NCBI GenBank assembly: GCA_018873245.2
Contig: JAEMBT020000001.1
Span: forward strand, 7,608,220-7,672,219
Source of the DNA: Archegozetes longisetosus
Lineage: Eukaryota > Arthropoda > Arachnida > Sarcoptiformes > Trhypochthoniidae
DNA: 64,000 nt
Reading direction: 5' to 3'
Of the stretch, positions 23,049-34,247 are shown one piece after another; within the stretch, counting starts at the first letter, position 1; the number at the start of each line of letters is the position of its first letter. The translations under genes and the position numbers were made by a program. The notes under the pieces were generated by a model that saw nothing but the letters and a program-made list of their open reading frames with translations, was not told where the DNA came from and did no database searches.

Positions 23049-25328
23049 ATGTCTGGATATTGGAGAGAAATTACTAAATTATTATCATTGAGAAAAATCG
23101 GTAAAACTATTGCAATTATTACATTTATATATCAAGCTATTGACTTGACTATTAATTATTTAAATTATGAGACTGTTATTGATTTAAAATCTGAGATTAT
23201 TGAACAAGAGATACCAGCGATTACTCTGTGCACTGATCGCAAGAGTAAGGTTTTGAATAATCATGAAGAGTTAATGAATATTCAAAAATCTCTCGATCTC
23301 GGTATAAGATGTGAAGTTGGATTTCAGAACAATTCTTTAGAAAACTGTACCAGAATTTCCGAAAAAATTACAAGCATCTCACCAAATGCACAAATATGTT
23401 TAACAATCTTCAGTCAATTGACAGACAATTATGAAGTAAATGAAAAATATTTTCATATTAAAACTTGGACTAAATTTAAGAATTTCAAAGTATTAAATAT
23501 TTCACAGCTATTACTAAATATACACAGAACTAAAACTCCTCCGAATACTTTTAATGATTATATCAGATTAAAAGAAGGAATAGGATATGTTATTGGAATT
23601 GGTGTATCACATGAAATATTATTACCGTTTCCTTATCAAACCGATTGTTCAAATTATGAAATAACTTCAGCAGGCAATGATCATCCAAAATCTCAAGAAG
23701 ACTGTTTCGTCAAATATATGATGAATGAAGAGTTTAAGAAATGTAAATGTCATTCAAAATGGTTTTATAGTAATCTCAATAGTTCAAACAAAGCGTTTTG
23801 CAAAAACAAAATGTGTGAAATTCAATTTGACATTAATCGTTTGAAAAAGATTTGCCGAAGAAATTGTGTCAATAGATATTATACCAAAATAAAAAGAACT
23901 GAAATAAAAAAGACTCAGATAACCGAAGGGATGTATGACTTATATATCATCAAATTACCTGTAGAAGAAATCATTTATTCCCATAGTCCAAAAACGGAAC
24001 TAATTGGACTTATGTGTTCAATTGGATCATTGTTCGTGATGTGGTTCGGAATTCCTTTATTTCAATTAATTACTAAAATATTCAATTCATTCTCTGTGTT
24101 ATTAATAATAACTCACATGAATACTGCATGTGTCATCGAAAGTGTATCGAACATAAAAATCACTCGCATAATAATTACAATAGTAAAGGTAATATTCATA
24201 TTTCTTATGTCATATCAATTGAAAGAAGTTGTCGACAATTTTTTAAAAGAAGAAACAATCACTCGTCTTGATATCAAACAAAAAAAAATAATACCTAAAC
24301 TAGCTATTGGAGTAGATCTTTACAAAAATCAAATACTTAAGAGAATTGAGAATAATTTTCTAAATCAAACGACCGCATTAAACGAACTAACCTATGGAGA
24401 AAAGAATAAAATAAAATTTCGTTCCTATATTGAGTTCTTTTTTAAAATGTTGAATAAAAGAAAATTTGAAGAGTTTTATGAGTATTTTGATAATAAACTT
24501 TCAGATATATCCTGTAAAATTATAATCAAAAATATGGAAATTTCATGTCCAAAATATGATATTACATTTTTCCCAACTTATTTCTCAAGTGGGTATCTTC
24601 TTTTTGCTAATTTAAATGAAAGCTATAAAGAATTATTATTCAATGCCGGTATGGAACAGAATTTGAATTACATAATATTTGAATTTCCCATACCTTTTGA
24701 GCGATTTTTTACAATAATTGGTTCGTTTACTCAATTTAACTTAGAATACATCAACTTTGATAACAATACCGAAACAAATGTATTCTATAATTCTTATTCA
24801 GTACAAAAACAATTGAAAAACAAATATTTTTGTGATACTTCAGCAAACAATCAGATAGCATTTTCAAATTTTAACCTTGAATATTGCCGATCGAATTGTT
24901 TCATCGAATTTTCTATTCGCGAATACAAATGTTTAATTTCATTAAAAATTCTCTACTTGGTTGATTTAAATGAACATTTAGTTAAGAAAAAATTCAAATT
25001 TTGTGGGATGAATTTAGATATTAATCGCTCATTAGTAGAAGAGAATATGCATCTATGCGAATCGAAATGTGGTATCGAATGTAATTTAATTCGTTATGAG
25101 ATCAAGAGTCAATCATCAGAGTCATTCAACTCAACAAAACTTAAGTTAATACCAATTAGTTCTCATCACATGAGATATACCGAGACTTTAAAGACAGATA
25201 TTAATCAATTGATCTATAATTTTGGTGGAGTTATGGGAATGTGGTTTGGATTATCCCCTGTTTCTTTGGTCAATTTCATATCATTATTAAAGAAAATATC
25301 AACAAAAATATTTCATATTTTACATTAA
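23049..25328 (+). CDS. Two-domain (tandem) DEG/ENaC channel protein, 759 aa, intact
   Basis: One intronless frame encodes two DEG/ENaC subunits in a row. Domain 1 has TM1 at about 18-37 (GKTIAIITFIYQAIDLTINY), the post-TM1 motif IPAITLC (55-61), a cysteine-rich ectodomain with SQEDCFVKYM, KKCKCHSKWFY and KICRRNCVNRYY, and TM2 at about 316-345 (CSIGSLFVMWFGIPLFQL). A linker of about 25 residues follows. Domain 2 has TM3 at about 370-392 (IIITIVKVIFIFLMSYQL), IPKLAIGVDLY in place of the Cys-containing post-TM1 motif, an ectodomain with EYCRSNCFIEFSIREYKC and HLCESKCGIECNLIRYEI, and TM4 at about 719-750 (NFGGVMGMWFGLSPVS). The filter triplet is Gly-Ile-Pro (334-336) in domain 1 and canonical Gly-Leu-Ser (734-736) in domain 2. 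The N-terminus is only about 17 residues, with no His-Gly gating motif. Both termini are predicted cytoplasmic. The ATG (AAAAATAATGTCTGG) matches the start in copy B. Function is presumed to be a sensory cation channel; stoichiometry is unknown, since family channels are normally trimers of single-domain subunits. Confidence 0.9.
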   Translation: MSGYWREITKLLSLRKIGKTIAIITFIYQAIDLTINYLNYETVIDLKSEIIEQEIPAITLCTDRKSKVLNNHEELMNIQKSLDLGIRCEVGFQNNSLENCTRISEKITSISPNAQICLTIFSQLTDNYEVNEKYFHIKTWTKFKNFKVLNISQLLLNIHRTKTPPNTFNDYIRLKEGIGYVIGIGVSHEILLPFPYQTDCSNYEITSAGNDHPKSQEDCFVKYMMNEEFKKCKCHSKWFYSNLNSSNKAFCKNKMCEIQFDINRLKKICRRNCVNRYYTKIKRTEIKKTQITEGMYDLYIIKLPVEEIIYSHSPKTELIGLMCSIGSLFVMWFGIPLFQLITKIFNSFSVLLIITHMNTACVIESVSNIKITRIIITIVKVIFIFLMSYQLKEVVDNFLKEETITRLDIKQKKIIPKLAIGVDLYKNQILKRIENNFLNQTTALNELTYGEKNKIKFRSYIEFFFKMLNKRKFEEFYEYFDNKLSDISCKIIIKNMEISCPKYDITFFPTYFSSGYLLFANLNESYKELLFNAGMEQNLNYIIFEFPIPFERFFTIIGSFTQFNLEYINFDNNTETNVFYNSYSVQKQLKNKYFCDTSANNQIAFSNFNLEYCRSNCFIEFSIREYKCLISLKILYLVDLNEHLVKKKFKFCGMNLDINRSLVEENMHLCESKCGIECNLIRYEIKSQSSESFNSTKLKLIPISSHHMRYTETLKTDINQLIYNFGGVMGMWFGLSPVSLVNFISLLKKISTKIFHILH

Positions 25329-28025
25329 CTCACATTTAATTGGAGACAAACACATTAAAAATATTTTTCATCAAAACTAAGTTCTGGAGGTTACTCAGAA
25401 GATACTTATAGAGAAACCATTCAAATGTTATTTCTTAAATTAAAAACAATTCTTTTCACTCTTATTCAAATAACTCTCTGTATCTGGATTTATAGGTTTA
25501 GCTTAGCATATCTCCTATTTTTATCAATCATTGAATCATATTTTTTCCAACATAGAATTTATTTCACTAACGCGCAAATAATTCAAATATTTACATTAAG
25601 TATTGTCAATATAAAGTCAACTATAACTATTTGTATATCTATATTGATATCATGTTTCATGATAACCATCTGAATTATATTAGATTCGGTTTGTCTATCA
25701 TGCGGTTAATGTTTTAATTTACTCATTTAATAATCATATACAATAGAATTTCTTCATTCAAGTTGAAATCGATGAAGTATCTTGAAAAACCATGAATAAT
25801 CTAATTTGATGATAGATTTTCCAGATATTTACCAATTTTTTTCTAAAACAACTGTTTAGAGAAATAAAATTTGTATGTTTGCTGTTAAAAACTAAAGGAT
25901 ATTTTAATTTTTCTCATGGAAGCTAAAAACTGAATAAAAGATGATTATTGTTGGCAGTTCGATCTAGAGTCCAATACTAACATCAGTTAGGCTTTTAACA
26001 TTCATTAGTATAATATGAATCTTAATACAATAAACAAATGATAACACAAAATGTCATAATTTCTAAGAACGATGAAAATAAGTCTATGGGATTCTGACTA
26101 TCTATACACCCGGGATCTCATGATATATTTTAATAGAGGTCATCATCCTGATTAAAATTGTCAATGGGCCCACCTCTGTATAACTTATAGTTTATCCGCT
26201 AGATGTCCCTAAAGTAAACGTTTAAAATGAATCTTCGATTTTCTCTAAGGATATTATAGATATCGAAAAACGGGTTTCATAATTGTAATTAGCGTTAAAT
26301 TCTACATCGAAATCATATATCATATAATAAAAAATTTTAAAGTGGAAAAATTCTATATAAAATGTTTAAAGTCGATTATCTCGAAAAGTATTTGATATAA
26401 ATAAATTTGGATTTCATATTCGGAATCAGCGTTAAAAAATACATATAGATCAGTTGAAAAGTCAATTTATAAAATAATGAATTTCATCCTGCCATCCATA
26501 CGGGGGATGGAGCTGAAAAATGTGCTCTTATGAAATCACGGCTCAACCAAGCGAACCCACTCGCGTCACTTGTCGCCGCCGAAAACCTCAATCGCAAATC
26601 TTTTAGCGGTGTTGAGTGGGAGCGGAGGGTCGGGTCCCCACATATGCATTAATGTATCAATAATAACAAATAATTATATCTTATATAATTGATAGCCAGG
26701 GTTTGTCAAACTTCTTTGTTTGATAAATTTCCAAAAAGACTTCTCAATTGATTCATTCGTCAGTCATTTTCTGTTTTCTCATTTTCAAATTAAGTTAAGT
26801 TATTGATAGTTTACTATTTTTAAGAACCTATTCAAAAATAATTATAAAAGTATTTTGAATTAAAGCCTAGTTGCTATTAAACATCTTAAACTTTTAGAAA
26901 ACAAAGTTTAGTAAGCAATTTTTTCGTATGAATGTTATCAAAGAATACATTTGCGTTTGTATTACATGTGTATTATAGCTATTAAATAAATATTACTCTT
27001 GACAAATTTGAATTCTTTCTATTTCAGACTTAACGTTAATGTCACTACAAGGCTAGAACTGTCTTAGTTTGCTATCTCTTAGCAACCCGTGATGAATATG
27101 CATGATGTTACAGTTGCCACTTTTTCAGTGAGCTAAGCCTTGTATAAAAATATTCGATACTTCGGGTTTTTATCGCAAACATTTTCTCCTTTTATTAGTA
27201 CTTAAGGGAGTACTCATAATATATGTAAATATGTACTATTGTAGGGCATGTAGGATAATGATTGATTCATTATTTCGCGACTGTACACGTAGTCTGACGC
27301 TGTTATTGGCAACTCATTTATTTTCAATATCTGAATATTGACAAAAATTTCTAATGTACTCATAGAATATATAGCACTTCATTTAGGGTATTATAATTTG
27401 AATCTGAGAAATTTGTTTATGACATAATAAACAAACATAAGATACACAATGAATATATATTACACAATCAACAAATAAAGTACAAATTACATAACACAAA
27501 GGCTTTTTATCGACTACTAACCACTAATGGTCAGTATAACTAATGTGTTGCACTAACCTTTTACTAACATACTCATAGGCATATAAGATAGTTCTATTAT
27601 GGAAGAATGGGTCGATCGAACTTTTAACATTTTTGGCCCACAAAACTTAAGTTTGACTTCGATTGTATATTATTTCAATTTTTTGCTTAATAAATTCTGC
27701 GGATGGAGGTTTAGGGCAGTGCGAGAGAATTAAAAATTTTATTGGCAGATCAGTTAATTGACTACGATCAACAGAACAGTTCTTTCTCATTATTTTCCTC
27801 TAATAAGTTTTTGTATTGTCTTTTGATAATTTGATTTAAAAGTTTTGGGTTCTTTAATACTTATATATAGCGACGTAATTACAGGTAAGAAGAATAAGCG
27901 GTTTACCACTTGAATATAGTTTGACCAATTCTTGCTTATACCTATTGCTTTATTGCGTTTTTCCGACACAATTGATTTTAGGTAAGATTTAGATTCTTAT
28001 AGAAAAATGACTATTATTTTGAAAC
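25329..28025. other. 3' flank of copy A, with a GC-rich island at about 26490-26645
   Basis: A short open frame at 25425-25673 and its degenerate counterpart at 36633-36800 start alike but diverge in length and frame, so I do not call a gene. The GC-rich island (GTCGCCGCCGAAAACCTC, GAGTGGGAGCGGAGGGTC) stands out from its surroundings and falls in the stretch missing from copy B, so it probably belongs to an insertion. I cannot identify it as tRNA, rRNA or a coding exon. From 27250 to 28025 nothing was recognised. Confidence 0.45.
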
Positions 28026-29041
28026 TTGAGAAGTTTCATTATAGTAATATTAAAATTTATTCGTGCCTTTAGTGTTAAGTCTAAAGAATTTTCTCGATTA
28101 AAACTTAAAAAATTGAATCAATTATCGATCAAATACTCCTTCGGCTTAAATGGATTCACACTTGGATTCACACTTTCGTTTGGCTTTGATCAAGTCTCTT
28201 TAGACAAAGGAATTATAACACAGTTTAGTCCGGAGGCGATTGGCAATTATGCGGTGCAATATTTGCGCGATGCTATTGATAGAAAAGGATTAAATATCGA
28301 TGTTCTGGCAATTACTAACGACTCGACTGCTACATTAGCGCTTGGCCTATATATGGATCCCGAGGCAAGCATTGGTTTCGTACTCGGTTCTGGAGCTAAT
28401 ACCTGTTATCTGGAACAGGTTGACCGCATCGAAAAGATTGATCCAATAACTACTTTTGGTTATAATGTGAAGAACGTCATAATCAACACTGAATGTGGTT
28501 TCTTAGGAGATGACGGGTCTATGGATTTCGCTAAGACTAAGTTTGATCTACAAATTGGTGAAGAATCACATTATCCGCTTGTTTATACGTATTTAAATCA
28601 CTTCTACTTTTTATATAACTCATATAAATTTATTGATTTTAAGATTTGAGAAAATAGTTGGTGGTGTCTTCATTGGAGACCTGGTGAGAAGAGTTCTTCT
28701 ATCGATCACAGAAAGCAATGCATTACTAAATGGAAAGGTAACCGATGAACTAAAGGCAAAAGATTCGATAAAAGGACCTGACGTGTCAGCGATAGAAAGC
28801 GACGAAAGTGGTAATATAGTGATAGGTCTACTCGAAAGATTAGGTTATGTATCATCAGAAATAACAAGTGATGATATAGAAATCGTGAGATATGTTTGCG
28901 CTTTGGTTGGTGTAAGAAATGCTCTGATATTAGCTGCAAGTCAGTATCAAATTCATTGTGGTAAACTTATGAGCTATAATCTCGGGATTAGTAGCAGCTG
29001 TTACAAGAAGAGACAAAATGCTTGATATCAATAATAAGTAG
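28026..29041 (+). pseudogene. Hexokinase-like gene, 5'-truncated and frameshifted
   Basis: The frame matches the large domain of hexokinase. It contains LGFTLSFGFDQVSLDKGI, the sugar-binding/catalytic Asp region (LAITNDSTATLALG), a GSGANTCYLEQ block, INTECGFLGDDGSMDFAKTKFD, then FEKIVGGVFIGDLVRRVLL and the C-terminal ISGLVAAVTRRDKM. Exon 1 ends at 28588 and exon 2 starts at 28644: the 55-base intron (GTATTT...TTTTAAG) restores YTFEKIVGG exactly. Near 28971 a one-base excess shifts the frame just before the C-terminal block, which ends at TAG 29039-29041. The small domain with the phosphate-binding Asp-Leu-Gly-Gly-Thr motif was not found upstream; the in-frame leader (RSFIIVILKFIRAF) does not resemble it. 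Because an intron is retained, it is not a processed copy. It is likely a decayed or divergent hexokinase; activity is doubtful. Confidence 0.75.
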
Positions 29042-31124
29042 TTACCTTATAATTAAATTTAATTAAAATGATTTATTCATACGAATAACCAGTTCCAATA
29101 CTTTTATAAAAGAATTATTTTATTCTCGAGCTATATAAAAGTACGCGTGACCAAATAAAACTATCTTCCTAAATTTTTGGCTAAATTATTTGATATGTAA
29201 AAACGGTTTTCCCAAACTATAAAACTTAATATTCGAGGAAAGCAACAAGAAAGATGCTTTTGCTATATCAGCATTCCTCAGATGCTAATCAACTCCGTTG
29301 CCAAATTTGATTCTGATTTCCTTCTCTTCTTTATTGATACAAAACATGTTTCTTATATCCTCTACATTATGACCAAAAGGAAAGCATACCATAACAACAC
29401 ATCACTTCTGCTTTACATTGTGGAGTATTAAGTTTTTGATTACACTTTTAATTTAATTATCAATATCTCCTTCATGATAGAATATCTTCCGATCGGAAAT
29501 GATTCATATCTAATAGTTCATATTTATTTGCATTCATAAGATTTTTTTCTTTGTTAAAAATCACAATTCAATTTTTGTAAATTGGTTTCAGCCAACCATT
29601 GAATATAGTCAGAATTTTTACATCTGTTGTGATCCATGAAATTCAATTTCGAGGCTGTTTAGACTAATTGAAAGCCGTAAACTATATCCTGCATTTTCAA
29701 AAATAATAATTTACTATATTTAAATCGACATAATAAACAGAACAGCCTTGTAAACATAGTAAAGTTTAAAACTTTTAAGATATGCCATAAATCATTGAAT
29801 TGTAATAGGGCATGCTAAAAGTTTTTATAAGTCAACCTGGTGCATGCATTTGAAAGTTTTTAAGGTTCAAACATTTGTTCGTATTTCGTAGGATTACGCA
29901 CTAAATTTCGTTTGGTTATTTCTAGTCGTTTAGATTCTGTGATAACAATATCAATATATACCCAAAATCTTTGTCTTTCGCAAAAGTATTACAGCACCGC
30001 GTACTTAGCCTTATATACGGATCTAATTTTGCTTTCTCGTAAATAGCTTTTATATTCAGGATTTAACTATTCAAATATTTGTCTAACAATAGTCACGATA
30101 GCAGATACACCATAATAGTCAAGCTTGTACTTGATATATATTTTCATTTCTGGTGATTGTATACAACCTGTGATTCTAATCCTGAAATTAGATTCAATAT
30201 TAAATAGTTTATTTACGATTCGACTTTCAGAATTTATTTAACTCTGAATCTTCTAAACTAACAAAAATTCATACCTGTTTAAAAACTCTCATTTCTAAAG
30301 TTTTTCAATTCTGTTTTTTGTTACAAAAGTCTGAATTCATAACTAATTAGTTTTGGCAATTCACTAAATAAGATAAATAAGAGAATGATTATTAGTTTAA
30401 GTTAATTCTTAAAAATATAAAATTCATCAAAAAATGTCAACATACACTTTCTAAAGATATTAGTTAGACTTGATCTAGGGATCTTGACCGCAGCAACAAT
30501 TGTGTTAATCCAATTTATTTCCCTATATTCTTTGAAAATTTTTTTAAATTTCAAAAAATTTTTGAGTTTGTGATTTAAGGCATTTTCCTCGTCCAAGATC
30601 AAACATTCTTAAATTTAATTTAATCAGAACTGAAATAACATGCAGTGTTAGTGAACTCTATTTTTAACATACGACCTGTTTGTAACATTTGAATATTACT
30701 TTCATAATCGTTGTATACCTTTCGAGTGTTTCATCAAATAATTGGTTGCATAATTATAGAAACTTTTTATCTTAATCATTTATATATTTATAATTCTGAC
30801 GTTTCCATTCAATCGAAATTTAGTCTCAAATATTTGAGTCTGATCTCAAAGTTAATAATGAAGATGTCAATAGTCTCGTTAATATCTTCAAAAATAATTG
30901 TTTCAGAAATCTACTAATTAAACTAATAATAATTCCTATTCATCAAACAAATCATGAAAATTGCATTTTTTACTGATTCCAAGTTCAGATACATACCAAA
31001 CAATAACTTTTAATTCATTGTTGACATTCTTCTTTTAATCTGAATATTGCATAAATTATGTCTAATTTTTAATGCGAAATCAGTCAAACGTTTCTTCACT
31101 CAAATCTTGAAAATCATATACTAT
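29042..31124. other. Intergenic, no recognised feature
   Basis: AT-rich. The short open frames (for example 30402-30602 and 30711-30917) show no family signature, and I treat them as chance. Confidence 0.35.
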
Positions 31125-31132
31125 GGTTGAAT

Positions 31133-31784
31133 TGGGGCTGTGCCAACTACCATGAGTAGTCGGTTAGTAGTCGGGTAACTACTGACTACTCGACTACTGG
31201 CTACCAACTTTATGAAATACTCGGTAGTCACTCATTAACGATTACTCATTCATTGACGGTTATTCATAAGTAATCACGAGTAGTCACGACTACTTTTATA
31301 AAGGTGACTATACTTATGATGATTATCGTATAAGTTTCAATGATGAACGAAGGAAATAACCAACTTTCTTATCAGTGAATAAAGATTACGTTAATTAAAA
31401 ATTTAAATTCGTGTGATAGTAAAACTCATTATTAAAAATTTTGCAATTAGTAATTACTATTCTCTTCATAAATGTTGTCAGTTACTTTTTAATAAGTGAT
31501 TCCTTAAAAATCTTATTTGTAATATTTCATTAATGAAAACTTGTCAATTATTTTACAAATCTTATTAAATTGCTTATTTTACATTTTCTAGTGAGTAAAT
31601 TTAAATAAATACTCATATTCAATGAATAATTGAGTAATTTTGAAAAACCTGTGACTGCCTGAAAACACCCGTGACTACCGTGACTACTCATTGATTTAAT
31701 CGTAGTCAGGAAAGTAGTCATGACTACTGACTACTTTTGGTAAAGTAATGGGTAACTACTTTTTCTGACACCGGCCCAGCCCTA
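31133..31784. mobile_element. 652 bp hAT-type MITE with TAGTC subterminal repeats
   Basis: The 8 bp sequence GGTTGAAT occurs on both sides (31125-31132 and 31785-31792). The termini are TGGGGCTGTGCC and GGCCCAGCCCTA, an imperfect inverted repeat. The first 70 and last 130 bases are packed with TAGTC/GACTA motifs (GAGTAGTCGGTTAGTAGTC, GACTACTCGACTACTGGC). Target length and subterminal repeats indicate hAT. No coding capacity. Confidence 0.88.
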
Positions 31785-33150
31785 GGTTGAATCAAATGTC
31801 TGAAAAAGACAAAATATATACTTTCATGTATAGCATTAAATGATAACGTTTATCGACTGTACTGCAGCCCTAAAAACACTCAGAATTGTAACGATTAATA
31901 TTTTGATTATTGACTTATAAGTTCAAATTTGTCAACTTATAAGTTTGCTTAGAAAATTTTATTACAATGTGAAAGTATACTTAATGAACTATTAATTTAT
32001 ATTTTGTAAAATCTTAACTACTGATTCAAGTCATTCATAGTTAAGGTTTACGGTACAGTCGACTACTTGACATTAATGCTTTACACATAAGTATATATCT
32101 CTTAATTTTTTCAGACATTTGTTTCAGGCATAGTACAGTATAATAGTCTTTAAATGATTTCAATACCTATCAATTGATTTATTCACATCTTTCTATAATG
32201 AATTTATTATTCAAAAATTATTGCTCTTTTAATAACAATAATAGCATTGAATAGAAATGTAAACAATTAATACTATTAATGTTTTGGTGGACTTTATTTC
32301 TAATATAGTTATGGAGTTTACAATAAATGTGTATTATAAGACATGTGCCTATGAAAATAGTCATATAAGTTTCTTGCATTTGACACATGAAGCGCTATTC
32401 CAGATGTAAATTTGGAATAAAATAGAATTATAAAGCAAATTTAATGAGAAGGATAAACCAATTTTCACAAATTGAGTCAGTTCTAAGTATTGTGTAAGTT
32501 AAAGCTAATCACAAACCATTCTCGATATTTAAATCTGTTATTTAAATGTAAGAGTTGAAAATGAAGTTCTCACAAATAAGGTGAAATTTTAATTAATTTC
32601 AAAATTTGTTCAGATTTTAGTCATTATCAATTGTATTTCAATATTATTCTATGAGAGAATAAACAGTTCGGCAGCAATAAAAAAGCAATAGATTTTTTGG
32701 CTCTAAAATATTTGCAATAAAGTTACATTTTCCCCTCAATTATACCAAAGAATCATTTTTCTCTTTCAATAAATGAGAATAGCCTCATTGCCCAGTTCTC
32801 ATTCTATTCTTTAGCTACTTCTTGCTCAACCCGAGACTTCTTCGCAGCCCATTAAAGTGCCTCAAAAAGCAGTTTGAAAACCTCTACAATAAACTATTAT
32901 ATTCGAACATTGAATGAGAACAATCAAAAGTTCTAACTATATTTTTCACCTTTAACTTGTAGTATTGATCGGATTCACAAGTAATATATTCCAATTATCT
33001 AAGTGAAAAAGATTTAAGTAATGTTGACATTTATTTATTTAAGAAAGCTTTCTTTTTATATTTTTGATTATCTAATGGAAAAAGAAATTACTAAGTTACA
33101 TTGACTATTTCATTTCCTGAAAACAAAAGACTTTATTATATTACTTGAAA

Positions 33151-33889
33151 CAATGATGAGCGTGCTCGGTGCTCGTGCTCAGACAAAATTTGGTGCTCAG
33201 TGCTCGCGCTCGTGCTCGGCAAAACCGAAGTGCTCGGTGCTCGTATTTTGAAGGTGCTCGAGCACCGAGCACCAACTGAGCACTATGTCCAAACTTTATG
33301 TCTATTGAAAGCTTTAATCCTAAACATATGTAATGCAAAATACACTCAAAACCTCAAAAGTAAGATCAAATGCCATTCAAGTATATGCTTAACGATAAAA
33401 ACTGATGTAATTTTGCAATAAAATAAGCGAACTATTTATAAAAGGACAAAAATAATTATTGAACGTTAACTTTAAAATTAAACCAAAATTTGTTTAGGTT
33501 TGATATTTATATTAAATTCTAACTTTAGTTTCAGACTCAAAAGGTCGTCAGACGCCACAGTAAATATTGAACCCTTTAATACTGATTGTAAATCTCCGGG
33601 GTAGAGGTTTATAAGCAAATGACAGAAAAATCTGATTAAAATCTTTAAAACTTTCTCATACTTTATAATACATGTATTACTATATCAATTCGTTAGAATA
33701 GCAGTTCTCATAGTTTTATTCAATAAAATTATTTTTACACTCAGTTGACATCGTTTTTATTAGTTTTGATGTTAGGACTAAGTGCTCGGTGCTCGGTGCT
33801 CGAGCACGCGCTCATGCTCGGCAAAATTGAAGTGCTCAGTGCTCGTGTTCGCCACCGAGCACCGAATGCTCGAGCACTGCTCATCATTG
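33151..33889. mobile_element. 739 bp hAT-type MITE with dense GTGCTCGG subterminal repeats
   Basis: An exact 8 bp target duplication ACTTGAAA flanks it (33143-33150 and 33890-33897). The terminal inverted repeat is CAATGATGAGC / GCTCATCATTG. Each end carries about 100-130 bases of GTGCTCGG/CGAGCAC repeats (33157-33287 and 33781-33880), making two GC-rich islands that could be mistaken for separate satellites. The open frames over these islands are repeat artefacts. It sits in the 5' flank of channel copy B. Confidence 0.92.
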
Positions 33890-34247
33890 ACTTGAAATGG
33901 GATGTATTTGCATTAGACTCAGTAGTAATCAAAACTTATTTGTATTATATGTTGCAATAAAAAGAATGAAATATGTGAATGCAATATTGATAATATTATT
34001 TTTGAGAGACTGTTATGAAATCAAAAAGATAGGTAATCTTGCTACGTTCAGGTGTTGAAATTTGTATATTAGAATACAATTAGACCTGTACTATAGTAAC
34101 TCTTTGACTATAAGTTACTAACCAATTTTAACTTGAAATGAATTACTAGCATTTTATTAATAGAAAAATAGTTTGAGGTTCAATTAAATTGGTCACCACA
34201 TCAACTTATTCAAATTATAGATTCAGATTTCTATTACGAACATAATA

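Larger units (their letters stand above)
22455..27250. repeat. Segmental duplication, copy A (carries the intact two-domain channel gene)
   Basis: Sequence upstream of, within and downstream of the 23049 gene matches 32915-39300 in the same orientation. Shared landmarks are ATCTAATGGA..AAGAAA..TTA (22612 and 33072), GCAATATTGATAATAT (22775 and 33982), the 3' flank starting AAGTTCTGGAG (25379 and 36584), and TTTATTAGTACTTAA..GG.GTACTCATAAT near 27200 and 39260. Copy A holds roughly 650 extra bases at about 26070-26720 that copy B lacks. Copy B holds two hAT MITEs and one long-TIR element that copy A lacks. Confidence 0.85.

Noticed and set aside
25425..25673. Short hydrophobic open frame just after the intact tandem channel, with a related frame at 36633-36800
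   Set aside because: The two begin alike because the flanks are duplicated, but they differ in length and frame. The counterparts near copies C and D stop within a few codons, so there is no sign of coding constraint.
26490..26645. Possible tRNA or rRNA fragment
   Set aside because: No cloverleaf, A/B box pair or familiar rRNA sequence could be made out.
28706..28939. 77-residue minus-strand open frame
   Set aside because: Antisense of the hexokinase-like exon.
33141..33960. Overlapping open frames on both strands over GTGCTCGG repeats
   Set aside because: They are by-products of the subterminal repeats of the hAT MITE; the translations are simple repeats.
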